Under the pieces are notes generated by a model, which worked only from the letters and a program-made list of their open reading frames with translations, did not search any database and was not told the origin of the DNA. Below, piece by piece: positions 1 through 8,200 of a stretch of 64,000 nucleotides of DNA. This stretch comes from Qipengyuania vulgaris (GTDB lineage Bacteria; Pseudomonadota; Alphaproteobacteria; Sphingomonadales; Sphingomonadaceae), in NCBI RefSeq assembly GCF_009827325.1, contig NZ_WTYC01000002.1, positions 124,001-188,000 on the forward strand, given 5' to 3'. Position numbers and translations under genes: made by a program. Within the stretch, counting starts at the first letter, position 1, and each line of letters begins with the position of its first letter.

Positions 1-723
1 TGCGGTGTGGTCGGTCACGATAGTCTGCACGCCCTCGTTCGAGAGTACGCGCGCCAGATTGCCCTTCTCGCGGATGGAGAAGACCACGATCGGAATATCA
101 TTGTCACGGCATAATGCCACGGCACTGGCGTCCATGACTCTGAGATTGTCCGCCAGAACCTTGCCGTAACTCACGGTTTCGTAACGCTTGGCGTCGGCAT
201 TGTGCTTGGGATCGCTGTCGTAGACGCCGTCGACGCTGGTTCCCTTTAGCAGCGCATCGCAGTTCATTTCCGCGGCCCGCAGAGCCGCGCCGCTGTCGGT
301 GGTGAAATAGGGTGCGCCCACCCCGGCGGCAAAGATCACCACGCGGCCCTTTTCGAGATGGCGTTCGGCCCGGCGGCGGATCACGGGTTCGCACACCTGG
401 TCCATCTGCACCGCGCTCTGCACGCGGGTCTGGACGCCAATCTGCTCGAGCGCGCTCTGCATCGCCAGTGCGTTCATCACCGTGGCGAGCATGCCCATGT
501 AATCGGCCTGCGCACGGTCCATCCCCTGCGCCGCTCCGGCCATGCCGCGGAAGATGTTGCCGCCGCCGATGACCAGGCAGATTTCGAGGCCGGTTTCCTT
601 GGCCGCCTTCACTTCCTGCGCCAACTCCAGCACGAAGGCCGGGTCGATCCCGAACTGCTGGTCCCCCATCAACACCTCGCCCGACAATTTCAGGAGGACG
701 CGGTTCATCTTCGGGAGGGTCAT
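1..723 (-). CDS. pyrH: UMP kinase (3' end cut by the window edge)
   Basis: Uridylate kinase, which phosphorylates UMP to UDP in cytoplasmic pyrimidine nucleotide synthesis. Read from the ATG at 723, the frame stays open for 241 codons to the window edge. It starts [20 protein letters not shown], has the glycine-rich nucleotide loop [10 protein letters not shown] near residue 50, and carries the family segments [11 protein letters not shown] and [14 protein letters not shown]. The length already equals the usual 240 or so residues, so only the stop or a few residues should be missing. In most proteobacteria pyrH directly follows rpsB-tsf. Here tsf ends at 8257, so about 7.5 kb of other genes intervene, and tsf has its own terminator. 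The identification is secure. Confidence 0.96.
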   Translation of the reverse strand, partial: MTLPKMNRVLLKLSGEVLMGDQQFGIDPAFVLELAQEVKAAKETGLEICLVIGGGNIFRGMAGAAQGMDRAQADYMGMLATVMNALAMQSALEQIGVQTRVQSAVQMDQVCEPVIRRRAERHLEKGRVVIFAAGVGAPYFTTDSGAALRAAEMNCDALLKGTSVDGVYDSDPKHNADAKRYETVSYGKVLADNLRVMDASAVALCRDNDIPIVVFSIREKGNLARVLSNEGVQTIVTDHTA

Positions 724-1170
724 GCGGGCTTGTCTCTATCTGCAGGGTTTGCGGCTCCTTAGCCATGAAGGGCTTAAGGCGCAAAGGGAAAGGCCGCGGG
801 AGGGCGACGAGCACTTCGCAAGCGGCAAGCAGGCATGCAAAAACATCCGGCGGCGAGCCCGGACCGTAACGCCGGGGGAAGCACCTGCGCTCAAGCAGCC
901 CGAAGGGCGGTAGCGCAAAGAAAAGGACGTGCTCTCAAGTAGCGCAAAGCGCGGTAGAGCAACAAAAAACAGATCACGCGGCCGGGCGAACCTTGCGCGA
1001 GGCGAGGCGTAGCCCCCGAGAGCGAGAATGACGGGGACCTTTTGCAGATTGCTCTGCTAAAGACCCCGCGGGCGGATGCCTGATCGGCGCGGTTCGGGTG
1101 GCGGCCCCGCCGGATCTTCATGCACTCAAGGCGGTCCGCCTCTGGCATCTGACGCGCACGATCAAAGCGA
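724..1170. other. Non-coding stretch upstream of pyrH
   Basis: No convincing gene lies between the pyrH start and the first gene of the accessory array. The open frames here are GC-rich, arginine-rich shadows without ribosome binding sites. The pyrH promoter should lie in this stretch, because pyrH is cut off from the rpsB-tsf transcript, but I see no clear -35/-10 pair. Confidence 0.5.
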
Positions 1171-1193
1171 CAAAAACGGGGTGGAATGCCGAC
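1171..1193. repeat. Array boundary repeat, copy 1 (short form)
   Basis: Contains AAAAACGGGGTGGAATGCCGAC, a shortened form of the recurring element whose full core reads AACGGCAAGTTCGGGGTGG. It lacks the CAAGTTC segment. It lies at the pyrH-side border of the accessory array. Confidence 0.5.
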
Positions 1194-1211
1194 TTCAGTA
1201 GCCAACCGCCA

Positions 1212-1637
1212 TCAGTGTGCAGGCTCCGAACATTGGAGATAGATAAAAGTCTTCGTTTTGGGATCAAACTCGATCTGTAGGGCAGTGCAATCTCTTCCTG
1301 CTACAGCCGGATAGTCTTCAAACTTCACCCATCGGCGATTGCCCGGTTGAAGGTCGGCGACGGATGGGCACGCGACTGGCCAAGAGTTGCCGTCCAACTC
1401 AGCCTCCTCGCATCCGTAATCGATCGGTCTCCGCTCTTCTATTTTAGTTGTGTAAGCGGCGTGAATCGATCCGCTATATTCGGTGTAGTAACGGGCATAG
1501 CGTTGTATGGGTAACGCGCCCACTGGCAAGATTATAGAGCTTTCGATTTCATCCATCAGTGCTTCATGGCGACCTGACTGATTTGAAGCGCAAGCCGACA
1601 GTGGGATAAACAATAATGTCGCAAATACTGCTCGCAT
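1212..1637 (-). CDS. Small putative lipoprotein
   Basis: Unrecognised small protein of about 141 residues. The ATG at 1637 is chosen because it places MRAVFATLLFIPLSACASN at the N terminus, a short signal peptide with a lipobox (LSAC) at residues 13-16. An upstream in-frame start would add 26 residues ahead of the signal. The mature part has four cysteines (CEEAE, ACPSV, DCTAL, LQCSE), which could form disulfides in the periplasm. It sits between two copies of the array boundary repeat and is read towards pyrH. No family recognised; the function is unknown. Confidence 0.6.
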   Translation of the reverse strand: MRAVFATLLFIPLSACASNQSGRHEALMDEIESSIILPVGALPIQRYARYYTEYSGSIHAAYTTKIEERRPIDYGCEEAELDGNSWPVACPSVADLQPGNRRWVKFEDYPAVAGRDCTALQIEFDPKTKTFIYLQCSEPAH

Positions 1638-1711
1638 AACGCATGCTTCGCACGGGCCTCCCCCGTCCGCAACGTCGACGTTACGGGAAGGTGGTGAACA
1701 CTGCGCTGGAT

Positions 1712-1743
1712 CCAAACGGCAAGAGCGGGTTGGAGTGCGGACC
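1712..1743. repeat. Array boundary repeat, copy 2
   Basis: Reads CCAAACGGCAAGAGCGGG followed by TTGGAGTGCGGAC. It keeps the AAACGGCAAG half and the terminal GCGGAC. It separates the lipoprotein gene at 1212-1637 from the gene ending at 1743. Confidence 0.65.
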
Positions 1744-2045
1744 TACCCTTTGTCGTAGAATGTATGCCCTCGGTTGACGGGCAAGAATGCTTTCAGAAAA
1801 GACGCCTGCAATACTTCTTCGGCTTCCAGTTCAAGCTCAGCGATACCATCACGCATCCACCCAGTTTGACTATCTAGATTAGTGAAAACGCTTTCGCAGG
1901 CCTTCCATGTAGCCGCCTGTCGGTCGGACGCGAGCACATATCTGTGGCAGTACAGGCCAGCTGGCTGACTTACGTCCCGGTCATCCTCAGATGGTTCGAT
2001 AATCCATCGTAATCGTCCATGGACCAAGACGTAGAAACAAAGCAT
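1743..2045 (-). CDS. Small hypothetical protein
   Basis: 100-residue cytoplasmic-type protein from the ATG at 2045, starting MLCFYVLVHGRLRWI and ending GHTFYDKG. It has a plausible amino-acid composition, with an acidic middle and hydrophobic N terminus. Its stop falls at the edge of a boundary repeat, as expected of a gene unit ending there. I do not recognise a characterised family. From memory, similar short proteins beginning MLCFxVLVHG occur in other Erythrobacteraceae; this was not checked. Confidence 0.5.
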   Translation of the reverse strand: MLCFYVLVHGRLRWIIEPSEDDRDVSQPAGLYCHRYVLASDRQAATWKACESVFTNLDSQTGWMRDGIAELELEAEEVLQASFLKAFLPVNRGHTFYDKG

Positions 2046-2166
2046 TCCTCAAACTCGCCCAATTCACCGACATCTGCAATGACGCTAGCTGTTAGGCTGC
2101 TTTTGGCCCAGACCCCGCACCGTTCTAACGCCACATTCTGGGTGGATTGCGGCCATTGTCCCGAGA

Positions 2167-2619
2167 CTACACAGGACACTGTCGACCGCGCCCGCTGCGG
2201 CGGCAGAATGGCGGTGTGCTCTGAGTCGACTCAACGTCCAACGCACTAAGCGCGACGAATACACCGCTTGACCCAGCAAGAATGCCCAAGGACCGTTCCA
2301 CGGCCGCGTAAGCGTTTCGGTTTGGAGCGGAGACGGTCATCCATGGAGCGATAGCGCGGTCATCAGTGGAGTAGTGACAGGTAATCCGCTCAACTTTGCT
2401 TTCGCACCACTTCCAATACGAAACGCACACGGTTTGAACGCAAGCGCGGTTCATGATCGCAGGGTCAAGTTCCGTCACATTATCCGACGACAACTGTATC
2501 TCGACCGTCCCTTCGCCAACCTGAGCAGTTGCCCAACGAGCTATTGAGTGTGGTTCACTTACACTGACACTATGCACGTCCGTCATGCACAGGCTTGCGA
2601 TGATCAGGAGGCATGACAT
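2167..2619 (-). CDS. Hypothetical secreted protein
   Basis: 150 residues from the ATG at 2619. The N terminus MSCLLIIASLCMTDVHS could be a weak signal peptide. The body has six cysteines in the CVQTVCVSYWKWCESKVERI region and after it. A second possible start lies at 2586 (MTDVHSVS). The last 30 residues are arginine- and proline-rich and may be read-through rather than true sequence. No family recognised. It is oriented like its neighbours at 1212 and 1743, towards pyrH. Confidence 0.4.
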   Translation of the reverse strand: MSCLLIIASLCMTDVHSVSVSEPHSIARWATAQVGEGTVEIQLSSDNVTELDPAIMNRACVQTVCVSYWKWCESKVERITCHYSTDDRAIAPWMTVSAPNRNAYAAVERSLGILAGSSGVFVALSALDVESTQSTPPFCRRSGRGRQCPV

Positions 2620-2695
2620 GCCCTATTGCTCGCACGATGCTCAGTTAGCTGCAATGCGTTGTCGCTAGAAAGGCAGTTTACGGTGAGCGTCGTGC

Positions 2696-2725
2696 CGGGC
2701 CGAAACGGCAAATTCGGGGTGGATA
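2696..2725. repeat. Array boundary repeat, copy 3
   Basis: Reads GCCGAAACGGCAAATTCGGGG and continues TGGATAGGAGAC, one base different from the consensus core. Upstream it is preceded by GCGTCGTGCCGGG, a weak match to the GGCGTCGTTAGCGG half seen in other copies. Confidence 0.7.
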
Positions 2726-2753
2726 GGAGACAGTGGCTTGCTAAGCTGTTCTT

Positions 2754-3074
2754 ATGAATAATCGGATCACGCTCACGATTTTGTTGTTGGCAGGCTTGGG
2801 GGTTAGCGGGTGTGTCCAGAAACAGTTGAGCGCGACATGTTACGATGGCTGGACTACGGATGAAGTGGGGACGTCCGAGGTATTCCAGCCTGCCGACGAA
2901 GAGAGAAATCGGATACTAGAAGCGATTGGTCCAGCATCGTCAGTGACGTGCTTTCACGCTCTTGCGCGGGGCGACATCAAAGTCGTGTTTAGTGATCGCT
3001 CAACTGCGACAGTTCGAAAAACCCCGGATGGGTACAAGCTTGTGGAACGAGGCAAGATAGTTTCGGTGGACTAG
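2754..3074 (+). CDS. Small putative lipoprotein
   Basis: 106-residue protein. MNNRITLTILLLAGLGVSGC is a lipoprotein signal peptide with the lipobox VSGC at residues 17-20. The mature part begins CVQKQLSATCYDGW and has three cysteines. It contains an alternating basic/acidic region (DIKVVFSDRSTATVRKTPDGYK) with a beta-strand look. It lies alone between boundary repeats 3 and 4 on the plus strand, unlike the three preceding genes. No family recognised. Confidence 0.65.
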   Translation: MNNRITLTILLLAGLGVSGCVQKQLSATCYDGWTTDEVGTSEVFQPADEERNRILEAIGPASSVTCFHALARGDIKVVFSDRSTATVRKTPDGYKLVERGKIVSVD

Positions 3075-3101
3075 CTCTCTCGATGTTCGCAATGTGAACG
3101 C

Positions 3102-3172
3102 TAGCGCAGGGTCCGCTTCTGTCCTCACTAATGCGCAGCAAAAACGGCAAGTTCGGGGTGGGAAGCTTCCGG
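3102..3172. repeat. Array boundary repeat, copy 4 (long form)
   Basis: The stretch GGTCCGCTTCTG, then ATGCGCAGC, then AAAAACGGCAAGTTCGGGG, then TGGGAAGCTTCC. The arrangement GGTCCGCTTCTG / ATGCGC / AAAACGGCAAG is shared with copy 7 (7607-7665), so these two copies are homologous over about 60 bases, not only in the core. Confidence 0.75.
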
Positions 3173-3525
3173 TCCGCTTTCAGGAGGCTAAGCCGCGAAA
3201 GCCGCCGTCGAGGCGAGTACCAAGCTCCGGCAGCAACGTGCCTTAGTTCCGGACAATAGGGTCGGTAAAGTACGAGCCCGAAAGCAGCCGCTTGGCTCTG
3301 ATGGTACTTCCTCGCATCGAATGTCCTCGTTGAGGTCATCCCATGACGATGGGGCCAGGGCAGTTTTCGGGAGCGGCAAGTCTTTGACGACGAATAGTTT
3401 GAGAGTGTCGTCCGTCTAGGGCGCATGGCCATCGGTCTGTTGCCGTTAGAGATACATAACCAAATCGGTAGCTGATTTCTCGAAGTGAACGTATACAAAC
3501 CGAGGGAGTGCTGTCGAGGAGCAGC

Positions 3526-4614
3526 ATGATGAGCATAGATGAGGGGATTGCTGCCTTTATCGGTCGTATCTACGAAAATGCGTTCGATGCTGACGCGTGG
3601 GACGCATGTGCGCGGGAACTAATGCAGCTAACCAGCGCGCACTTCCTTTTTTTCTCTTCGATCGATGCTTTGAATCCGGGATTCAACTTTCTGAGGCCTT
3701 ATGGGCCAGATGACGCCGCGATGGACAATGGCGTTCAGGAGTATACTCGCGATGGTTACTACCTCGACGACCCAACGCTCCATTTCGCACTGAGCAACCC
3801 AAATGCGCGATACTGTAGTAGTGATGATGTCATACCGATGGACGGCTATCTGGCCAGCCCGTACATTAAGTGGACGAAGAGCAGGTTCGGCTCGACACAC
3901 TGGCTGGTCGGGTTCAGCAAAGAAAACGACGGCATTTCGTTCGCGGCATCGCTTCATGCGCATCATTCGGTCGGTCGGTTGCCGGAGCGCGACGAACGCC
4001 TGTTCAAGATATTATTCGAGCATATGGAGCGGGCGCTGAGACTTGCGGCCCGACCGCCTTCGCTGGTCAGTTTCAATGAGGCGATATTTTACGTAGACCG
4101 AGCAGGCAAGGTTTTGGAAATGAGCCCCGCAGGGGAAGCAATTCTTGCCGAAAACGATGGCCTTGCTCTCGTCTCGGGCTTGCTTGAAGCAGCTACTCTG
4201 ACAGACACCCTGCGACTAGAGCGAGCAATACGCTCGGCAATCGATGCTCTCATGACAGGAGGTTCGGGGGGAGCCGTCCGATTGCCAAGGCCTTCTGGCT
4301 GTCGCGATCTATTGCTCGTGGTAAGCCCTTTTCCCCGCTCTCTGTCTCTTTCCGCCGCTTTCGAGCCAGCAGCGATAATCCGGATTAAACAGGCTGCACG
4401 TTCCTGCGCCGCTATGAGCGCCCATCAGGAATTGTTTGGCCTGACAGCACGCGAGACGGAGTTGGCCGGCATGCTTCTCCTCGGACACTCGCTCGAGAGC
4501 ATCGCAAGTTGTCTGGAGATCTCCCTCAACACTGTCCGCGTTCATTTGCACGCGATCTTCAGGAAAACCGGCACGAATCGGCAGTCTGATTTAGTGCGTA
4601 TGCTCATCACCTGA
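3526..4614 (+). CDS. LuxR-family transcriptional regulator
   Basis: 362 residues from the ATG at 3526, which has GAGGA five bases upstream; a GTG at 3508 would add six residues. The C-terminal 60 residues form a LuxR/GerE helix-turn-helix: LFGLTARETELAGMLLLG, then SLESIASCLEISLNTVRVHL, then IFRKTGTNRQSDLV. The first 300 residues are a sensory region without a recognisable ligand family; the FYVDRAGKVLEMSPAG part resembles a PAS-like strand pattern. No autoinducer synthase is nearby, so it would be a solo or non-quorum LuxR. It lies in the accessory array between boundary repeats 4 and 5. Target genes are unknown. Confidence 0.85.
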   Translation: MMSIDEGIAAFIGRIYENAFDADAWDACARELMQLTSAHFLFFSSIDALNPGFNFLRPYGPDDAAMDNGVQEYTRDGYYLDDPTLHFALSNPNARYCSSDDVIPMDGYLASPYIKWTKSRFGSTHWLVGFSKENDGISFAASLHAHHSVGRLPERDERLFKILFEHMERALRLAARPPSLVSFNEAIFYVDRAGKVLEMSPAGEAILAENDGLALVSGLLEAATLTDTLRLERAIRSAIDALMTGGSGGAVRLPRPSGCRDLLLVVSPFPRSLSLSAAFEPAAIIRIKQAARSCAAMSAHQELFGLTARETELAGMLLLGHSLESIASCLEISLNTVRVHLHAIFRKTGTNRQSDLVRMLIT

Positions 4615-4918
4615 TCCAGAGCCGCTGCCATAGGAAGATCGCACAAGAATTCAGAGTGCTAGAGGAGCCAACTTACGCACTAAAACTCGGTTAAGAGACC
4701 GGTGAGCGGTCGCAATGGAAGACACCGACCTAATCCGTTCAAACTATATGTAGCGGATCTACCTAAGTGCTACATCGTGGTTGCCGGATCGCCCGCAGGC
4801 TCCGGCAGCTTGATCGACCACTGATCGTCTTCGCTAACAACAAAACATGGCTCGCGGTCAATGCGTAACCCTCTGCGGCCGATCATTCGCTTTTCATTTC
4901 GAAAAAAGGATGATCACG
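4615..4918. other. Intergenic stretch before the TonB-C protein
   Basis: About 300 bases with no gene. It should hold the LuxR terminator and the promoter of the gene at 4919, but no strong hairpin or sigma-70 pair is visible. Confidence 0.4.
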
Positions 4919-5425
4919 ATGTATAAAATTCTCGCATTAGCACTCGCAACTACGGTTTCGGCAGCCCTACTTGCTGAACCCGTTCTTTCCCAAAGCATCG
5001 TTGTTACACCTGATGTTTCACATCAAGAGTTTGTCGAGAAGGTCACCCGCGATCTCGATAGACAACTGGATCGAACGAATGTTTTCGCTTCACAACCGAG
5101 CGGAGAAGGCATCTCCATCGTTCGATTTACCCGAGCCAGTGACGGCAGCGTCAGCAACGTGAAAATCTACCGAGAGTCTGGAAAGCGGGCTTTCGACCGC
5201 ATCGCGATGCGAGCCGTGAGCCGACTACGCTCATTGGAAACTCTCCCCGCTGGCGTGAGACCAGACCAGCTTTACCAAGCAAATATCATCTTTGCGGAAG
5301 ATGGTTGGGGCATTCACGATATGGAGCAACAGCTTGCTGCCGAGGAGTCAGCACGAAGAGCTTCGAACCTTTCTGAAAGGAAGGTTTTCGCCTTCGGTAG
5401 CGCCGCATCCCATCCTACGTCCTGA
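4919..5425 (+). CDS. Secreted protein with TonB C-terminal-like domain
   Basis: 168 residues. Start at 4919 is chosen because AAAGGA lies eight bases upstream and MYKILALALATTVSAALLAEP begins a Sec signal peptide, probably cleaved near VLSQS. The middle resembles the TonB C-terminal fold used in energy transducers and related periplasmic proteins: GISIVRFTRASDGSVSNVKI, then SGKRAFDRIAMRAVSRLRSL (the D..A..AV pattern), then LYQANIIFAEDG. It lacks a TonB transmembrane anchor and proline-rich spacer, so it is not a full TonB. Role unknown. It could be co-expressed with the upstream LuxR gene. Confidence 0.65.
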   Translation: MYKILALALATTVSAALLAEPVLSQSIVVTPDVSHQEFVEKVTRDLDRQLDRTNVFASQPSGEGISIVRFTRASDGSVSNVKIYRESGKRAFDRIAMRAVSRLRSLETLPAGVRPDQLYQANIIFAEDGWGIHDMEQQLAAEESARRASNLSERKVFAFGSAASHPTS

Positions 5426-5727
5426 CCGGGGCTTCCGTACCTAGTCAGCAACGCCCGACTAGGAGCACCCGGCGATGCGACCACTTGCGGGACAGTCGTG
5501 TCGCCGGGTTTCTTCTGCCTCTCGTGCCAGGTCGAAAAAAGCAGCTCTACAGCGACAACTTCCGCACAAATTGGAGTTAGAAATTTCGGGAGCTTGAGAG
5601 TTGATTGTAGGGGCAGCGGGCAGTCCGTCTGCTTCCGCCAAATCCACTTCCGGCCCCAATTGGCTGAAGCGCATAGGCTGAGACGACGGCAGGCATCGGG
5701 AAGCAGGAGGCTGTTTCTTGGCCGCTT
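5426..5727. other. Intergenic stretch in the accessory array
   Basis: About 300 bases before boundary repeat 5. Open frames on both strands are short and lack ribosome binding sites. No gene supported. Confidence 0.4.
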
Positions 5728-5812
5728 TGGCGTCGGCAGCGGAAGGTCCGGATTTGACGAACATCACAGTAGGCAGAAACGGCAAGTTCGGGGTGGGGAG
5801 CGGACTGTCTGG
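5728..5812. repeat. Array boundary repeat, copy 5 (complete form)
   Basis: Best complete copy. It begins TTGGCGTCGGCAGCGGAAGG and continues TCCGG, then after about 27 bases reads GAAACGGCAAGTTCGGGG and ends TGGGGAGCGGACTGTC. The first part matches 8106-8130; the second part holds the conserved core. Confidence 0.75.
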
Positions 5813-5913
5813 TATTAGTTGCGATGTGCGTTGAAGCGGACATTTGGCATCCGACTAATTGACAACACCACCCTTTTGCGCCATTTGTCGCCCCAGAAAC
5901 GACAGGTGGCGCA

Positions 5914-6390
5914 ATGACGGTAGTAATTGAAAAAGACGACGAAACGTTGGTTGTCCGCACCGGCAAGCTGCTGGGAGGCCGAGCGACATTTAAGCGTGCC
6001 TTGCGCACCAGGCTCGATGCGCATGAAGTGATCAAGCAGGGATTCCCGGGAGGGACTCTTATCCGCCTATCCCAGAATGTGACGATGCTTCAGCGCCCAG
6101 AAGCGTTCGAACAAGCGCTTGGGGTCAGCCTTCGCACGTTCCAGAGGCGTAAGAAAGATGCGTCGGCCAAGCCCCTGAGTGCAGAGCAGAGTGGGCGGGC
6201 TTGGAAATTTGCAGAACTACTTGAACAAGCGATTGAGGTCTTCGGAACGCAGGAGGAGGCGGAAGCCTTTTTCGAACGCCCTGCCATCGGACTTGATCAG
6301 CGCCGTCCCATCGAGCTTTTAAGCACGCCAGCGGGCATCGAACTCGTCGAGACTCATCTCGAGCGCCTCAAATATGGCGTTTATACATGA
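5914..6390 (+). CDS. Xre/ParS-type antitoxin of a RES toxin-antitoxin pair
   Basis: 158 residues. The protein has the organisation of the Xre/MbcA/ParS antitoxin family (DUF2384): an N-terminal helix-turn-helix-like part (EAFEQALGVSLRTFQRRKKD) and a C-terminal toxin-binding part (AWKFAELLEQAIEVFGTQEE, then AEAFFERPAIGLDQRRPIEL, then STPAGIELVETHLERLKYG). The last segment is the typical family ending. It overlaps the next gene by four bases (ATGA), so the two are translationally coupled. By family knowledge it neutralises the RES toxin and represses its own promoter. It sits in the accessory array between boundary repeats 5 and 6. Confidence 0.85.
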   Translation: MTVVIEKDDETLVVRTGKLLGGRATFKRALRTRLDAHEVIKQGFPGGTLIRLSQNVTMLQRPEAFEQALGVSLRTFQRRKKDASAKPLSAEQSGRAWKFAELLEQAIEVFGTQEEAEAFFERPAIGLDQRRPIELLSTPAGIELVETHLERLKYGVYT

Positions 6391-6884
6391 CGCCTCTCCC
6401 CGGCCCACGAGGCTCCGGAGAGATTAAGGCATGGCGACTCGATCAGGAACGATTTGCCAGTACATGGGACAGCGGCGAAGGCGCCTTCCAACTTGGGGGA
6501 CGCTGGAATACCAAGGGTGTGCATGCAGTCTACTGCGCCGTCGACCCGGCTACCGCGATCTTGGAAGTGGCGGTGCACAAGACCTTCCCTGTGCTCGACA
6601 CTGTACCGCACGTCATTACCTCGCTTCGGCTAATTGACCCAGCCGACGCGCATGTCATCCAGCCTGGCGACGTGCCCAACCCGAATTGGCTTCGTCCAGG
6701 CATTCCCAGCAGCGGACAACAGGTTTTCGGCAACGATCTACTCGGCGCGCACCTCTTTGTACTTATCCCGAGCGCCGTATCGAGTTACAGCTGGAACCTC
6801 ATTTTTGATCCAATTCGCGCTCGTGGACATTACACGATGTGCAGCCAAGAGCGCTTCGCTCTCGACACTCGACTCCACCCATAG
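6387..6884 (+). CDS. RES-domain toxin (NAD+-degrading family)
   Basis: 165 residues, starting inside the stop of the antitoxin gene. The RES-family pattern is present: the conserved Arg in AWRLDQERFAS, the GRWNTKG motif (R, W, N and G conserved in the family), the tyrosine and glutamate of VYCAVDPATAILEVAVH, and a later GNDLLG region before the C-terminal strands. In characterised members the RES domain degrades NAD+ and stops growth until the antitoxin binds. Together with the upstream gene this is a complete RES-Xre module with no visible lesion. Such modules are common in mobile and cassette-borne DNA. Confidence 0.85.
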   Translation: MTPLPGPRGSGEIKAWRLDQERFASTWDSGEGAFQLGGRWNTKGVHAVYCAVDPATAILEVAVHKTFPVLDTVPHVITSLRLIDPADAHVIQPGDVPNPNWLRPGIPSSGQQVFGNDLLGAHLFVLIPSAVSSYSWNLIFDPIRARGHYTMCSQERFALDTRLHP

Positions 6885-6957
6885 CCTGAATTCAGTTGAG
6901 CACGAGACAACGGCGGCCGTTTAGGGCCGATCGGAGACAGTGGCCAGCCACGCTGAT

Positions 6958-7076
6958 TATTGGCGTCGTTAGCCGACCGGCAGCTTTGTTTGAGATGTCC
7001 CATTAAAAACCTGTCAGGTTTAGGGAACGTCCAAGCAGCGCCCTGACGGCCGAAACGGGGTGGAGAGCGGACGTTT
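6958..7076. repeat. Array boundary repeat, copy 6
   Basis: Starts TGGCGTCGTTAGCCGACCGG and ends GGCCGAAACGGGGTGGAGAG then CGGACGTT. The core lacks the CAAGTTC segment, as in copy 1. An inverted pair AACGTCC (7025-7031) and GGACGTT (7069-7075) brackets the core, so this copy could form a hairpin. Confidence 0.65.
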
Positions 7077-7086
7077 TTAGCAGCTA

Positions 7087-7518
7087 CTAATCGCTAATCA
7101 ATTTCATGAATAATAGATGGTATTGTCCTTGGCCACGCTGCGTCTCTGCCACCGTGATCTTCATTGTTTCTTTCTGGTTTCCGGTTCGGGCGCCGCTCAG
7201 CGTAGCCTTCCTCTCGTTCAATTCGCTGCTCTCAAGCTGCCAACCTTTCTCAAGGAACTGATCCTCATAAAAAGACACAATTTCCGAGAGGTTGTCATCT
7301 GTTTGTATAGTTAGGCTCATGCCGTCCATTAGCGAGCTCGTTACTTCTGCGCCGGGGTATAGGTCAAAGCCATAACCGGGCTTGGCGTCAGCAGCCTCAT
7401 CGCCAACTCGAATGCTCTGTGCAATTTCGGTAGTCAGCTCATCTTGCTCAGACTGCACGCTGCACCCCGCAAGAAGAAAGCCGATCACCGTCCAGAGCCA
7501 ACCCGTATTGCCAGCCAT
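7087..7518 (-). CDS. Small putative lipoprotein
   Basis: 143 residues from the ATG at 7518, which places MAGNTGWLWTVIGFLLAGCS at the N terminus: a signal peptide with lipobox LAGC. An upstream in-frame start would add a charged 16-residue extension ahead of the signal, which is unlikely. The mature part includes YGFDLYPGAEVTSSLMDG and a later SEIVSFYEDQFLEKGWQLES stretch; the latter resembles a pattern seen in many small periplasmic proteins that pair a strand with a helix. No family named with confidence. It forms its own unit between boundary repeats 6 and 7. Confidence 0.65.
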   Translation of the reverse strand: MAGNTGWLWTVIGFLLAGCSVQSEQDELTTEIAQSIRVGDEAADAKPGYGFDLYPGAEVTSSLMDGMSLTIQTDDNLSEIVSFYEDQFLEKGWQLESSELNERKATLSGARTGNQKETMKITVAETQRGQGQYHLLFMKLISD

Positions 7519-7579
7519 AAATCTTTCTTGCTCCCATTCCCACTTACTAGCGCACTCTCGTTTCATTCGTTTTATTGCG

Positions 7580-7660
7580 AGGATGTCTGCAACGGCGTCG
7601 TCCTCTATCGGTCCGCTTCTGGTCGCATCTATGCGCGAAAAAACGGCAAGAACGGGGTGG
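7580..7660. repeat. Array boundary repeat, copy 7 (long form)
   Basis: Contains AACGGCGTCGTCCTC, then GGTCCGCTTCTGG, ATGCGCG and AAAAAACGGCAAGAACGGGG. It matches copy 4 over about 60 bases. It ends at the stop of the next gene. Confidence 0.75.
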
Positions 7661-8071
7661 TTAGTTGCCGCCGCCGTGCGCTCTTAGTCGGACGTGCTCG
7701 CAAGTCGCTAACAGGTTCGCTCCGATTGCTGGCTCCATCTCGATTAAAGTAAGTTCGCCAGCAACAACGGCGCTGATCTTTCTGTCACGAAGAGACGCAT
7801 ATTTCTCATGATACTCCGCCGAAGCGCTCATATGTGGTGGAGTATACAGTCGCTCAAGGTTGGTCAGGTTACTCGGAGCTTCGCGCGTTGTCGTGCCGAA
7901 GAACACAACCATGTTGCCCTCCCGGAAGTCGTCCATCTGCAATGCGTCGACACCGCCTAGGTGAACCTCGCATCCGCTGCCATCTGTCCTACTGAAGAAC
8001 ATTGTGCAGCCTTTGCCTTGCAACACGAGGCCATCAAAGGTGGCGTCATGGAGGGGAAGCTCTTTCTTCAT
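7661..8071 (-). CDS. Hypothetical protein
   Basis: 136 residues from the ATG at 8071 (MKKELPLHDATFDGLVLQGK). Probably cytoplasmic, with beta-rich sequence and no signal or membrane segment. The N-terminal MKKELPLHDATFDGLVL resembles, from memory, short proteins that begin with a domain covering aligned strands (LHD-TF-G pattern); no function is known to me. It forms the unit between boundary repeats 7 and 8, next to tsf. Confidence 0.6.
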   Translation of the reverse strand: MKKELPLHDATFDGLVLQGKGCTMFFSRTDGSGCEVHLGGVDALQMDDFREGNMVVFFGTTTREAPSNLTNLERLYTPPHMSASAEYHEKYASLRDRKISAVVAGELTLIEMEPAIGANLLATCEHVRLRAHGGGN

Positions 8072-8105
8072 TTGCCCCGATTACACGCCGAGCGCCTAGT
8101 CTGCT

Positions 8106-8160
8106 ATGGCGTCGTTAGCGGAATGTCCGGTCCCAATCCCAGTTTGCCGCCCAGACGAAA
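8106..8160. repeat. Array boundary repeat, copy 8 (5' half only)
   Basis: Reads ATGGCGTCGTTAGCGGAATG, then TCCGGTCCC, matching the first half of copy 5. The AACGGCAAG core is not recognisable after it. This marks the tsf-side border of the accessory array. Confidence 0.55.
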
Positions 8161-8200
8161 GATAGCGCTGCCCCGGTCGTCAACCAACTCCCGCCCACAC

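Noticed and set aside
104-814. 236-codon minus-strand frame at the window start
   Set aside because: It overlaps pyrH in another frame and is arginine/proline-rich; pyrH in its own frame is clearly conserved.
1171-8160. Calling the accessory array an integron
   Set aside because: GTTAGGC occurs once (near 2091), but paired R' and R'' core sites are not found at the other boundaries and no integron integrase is in the window. Reported only as a cassette-like array.
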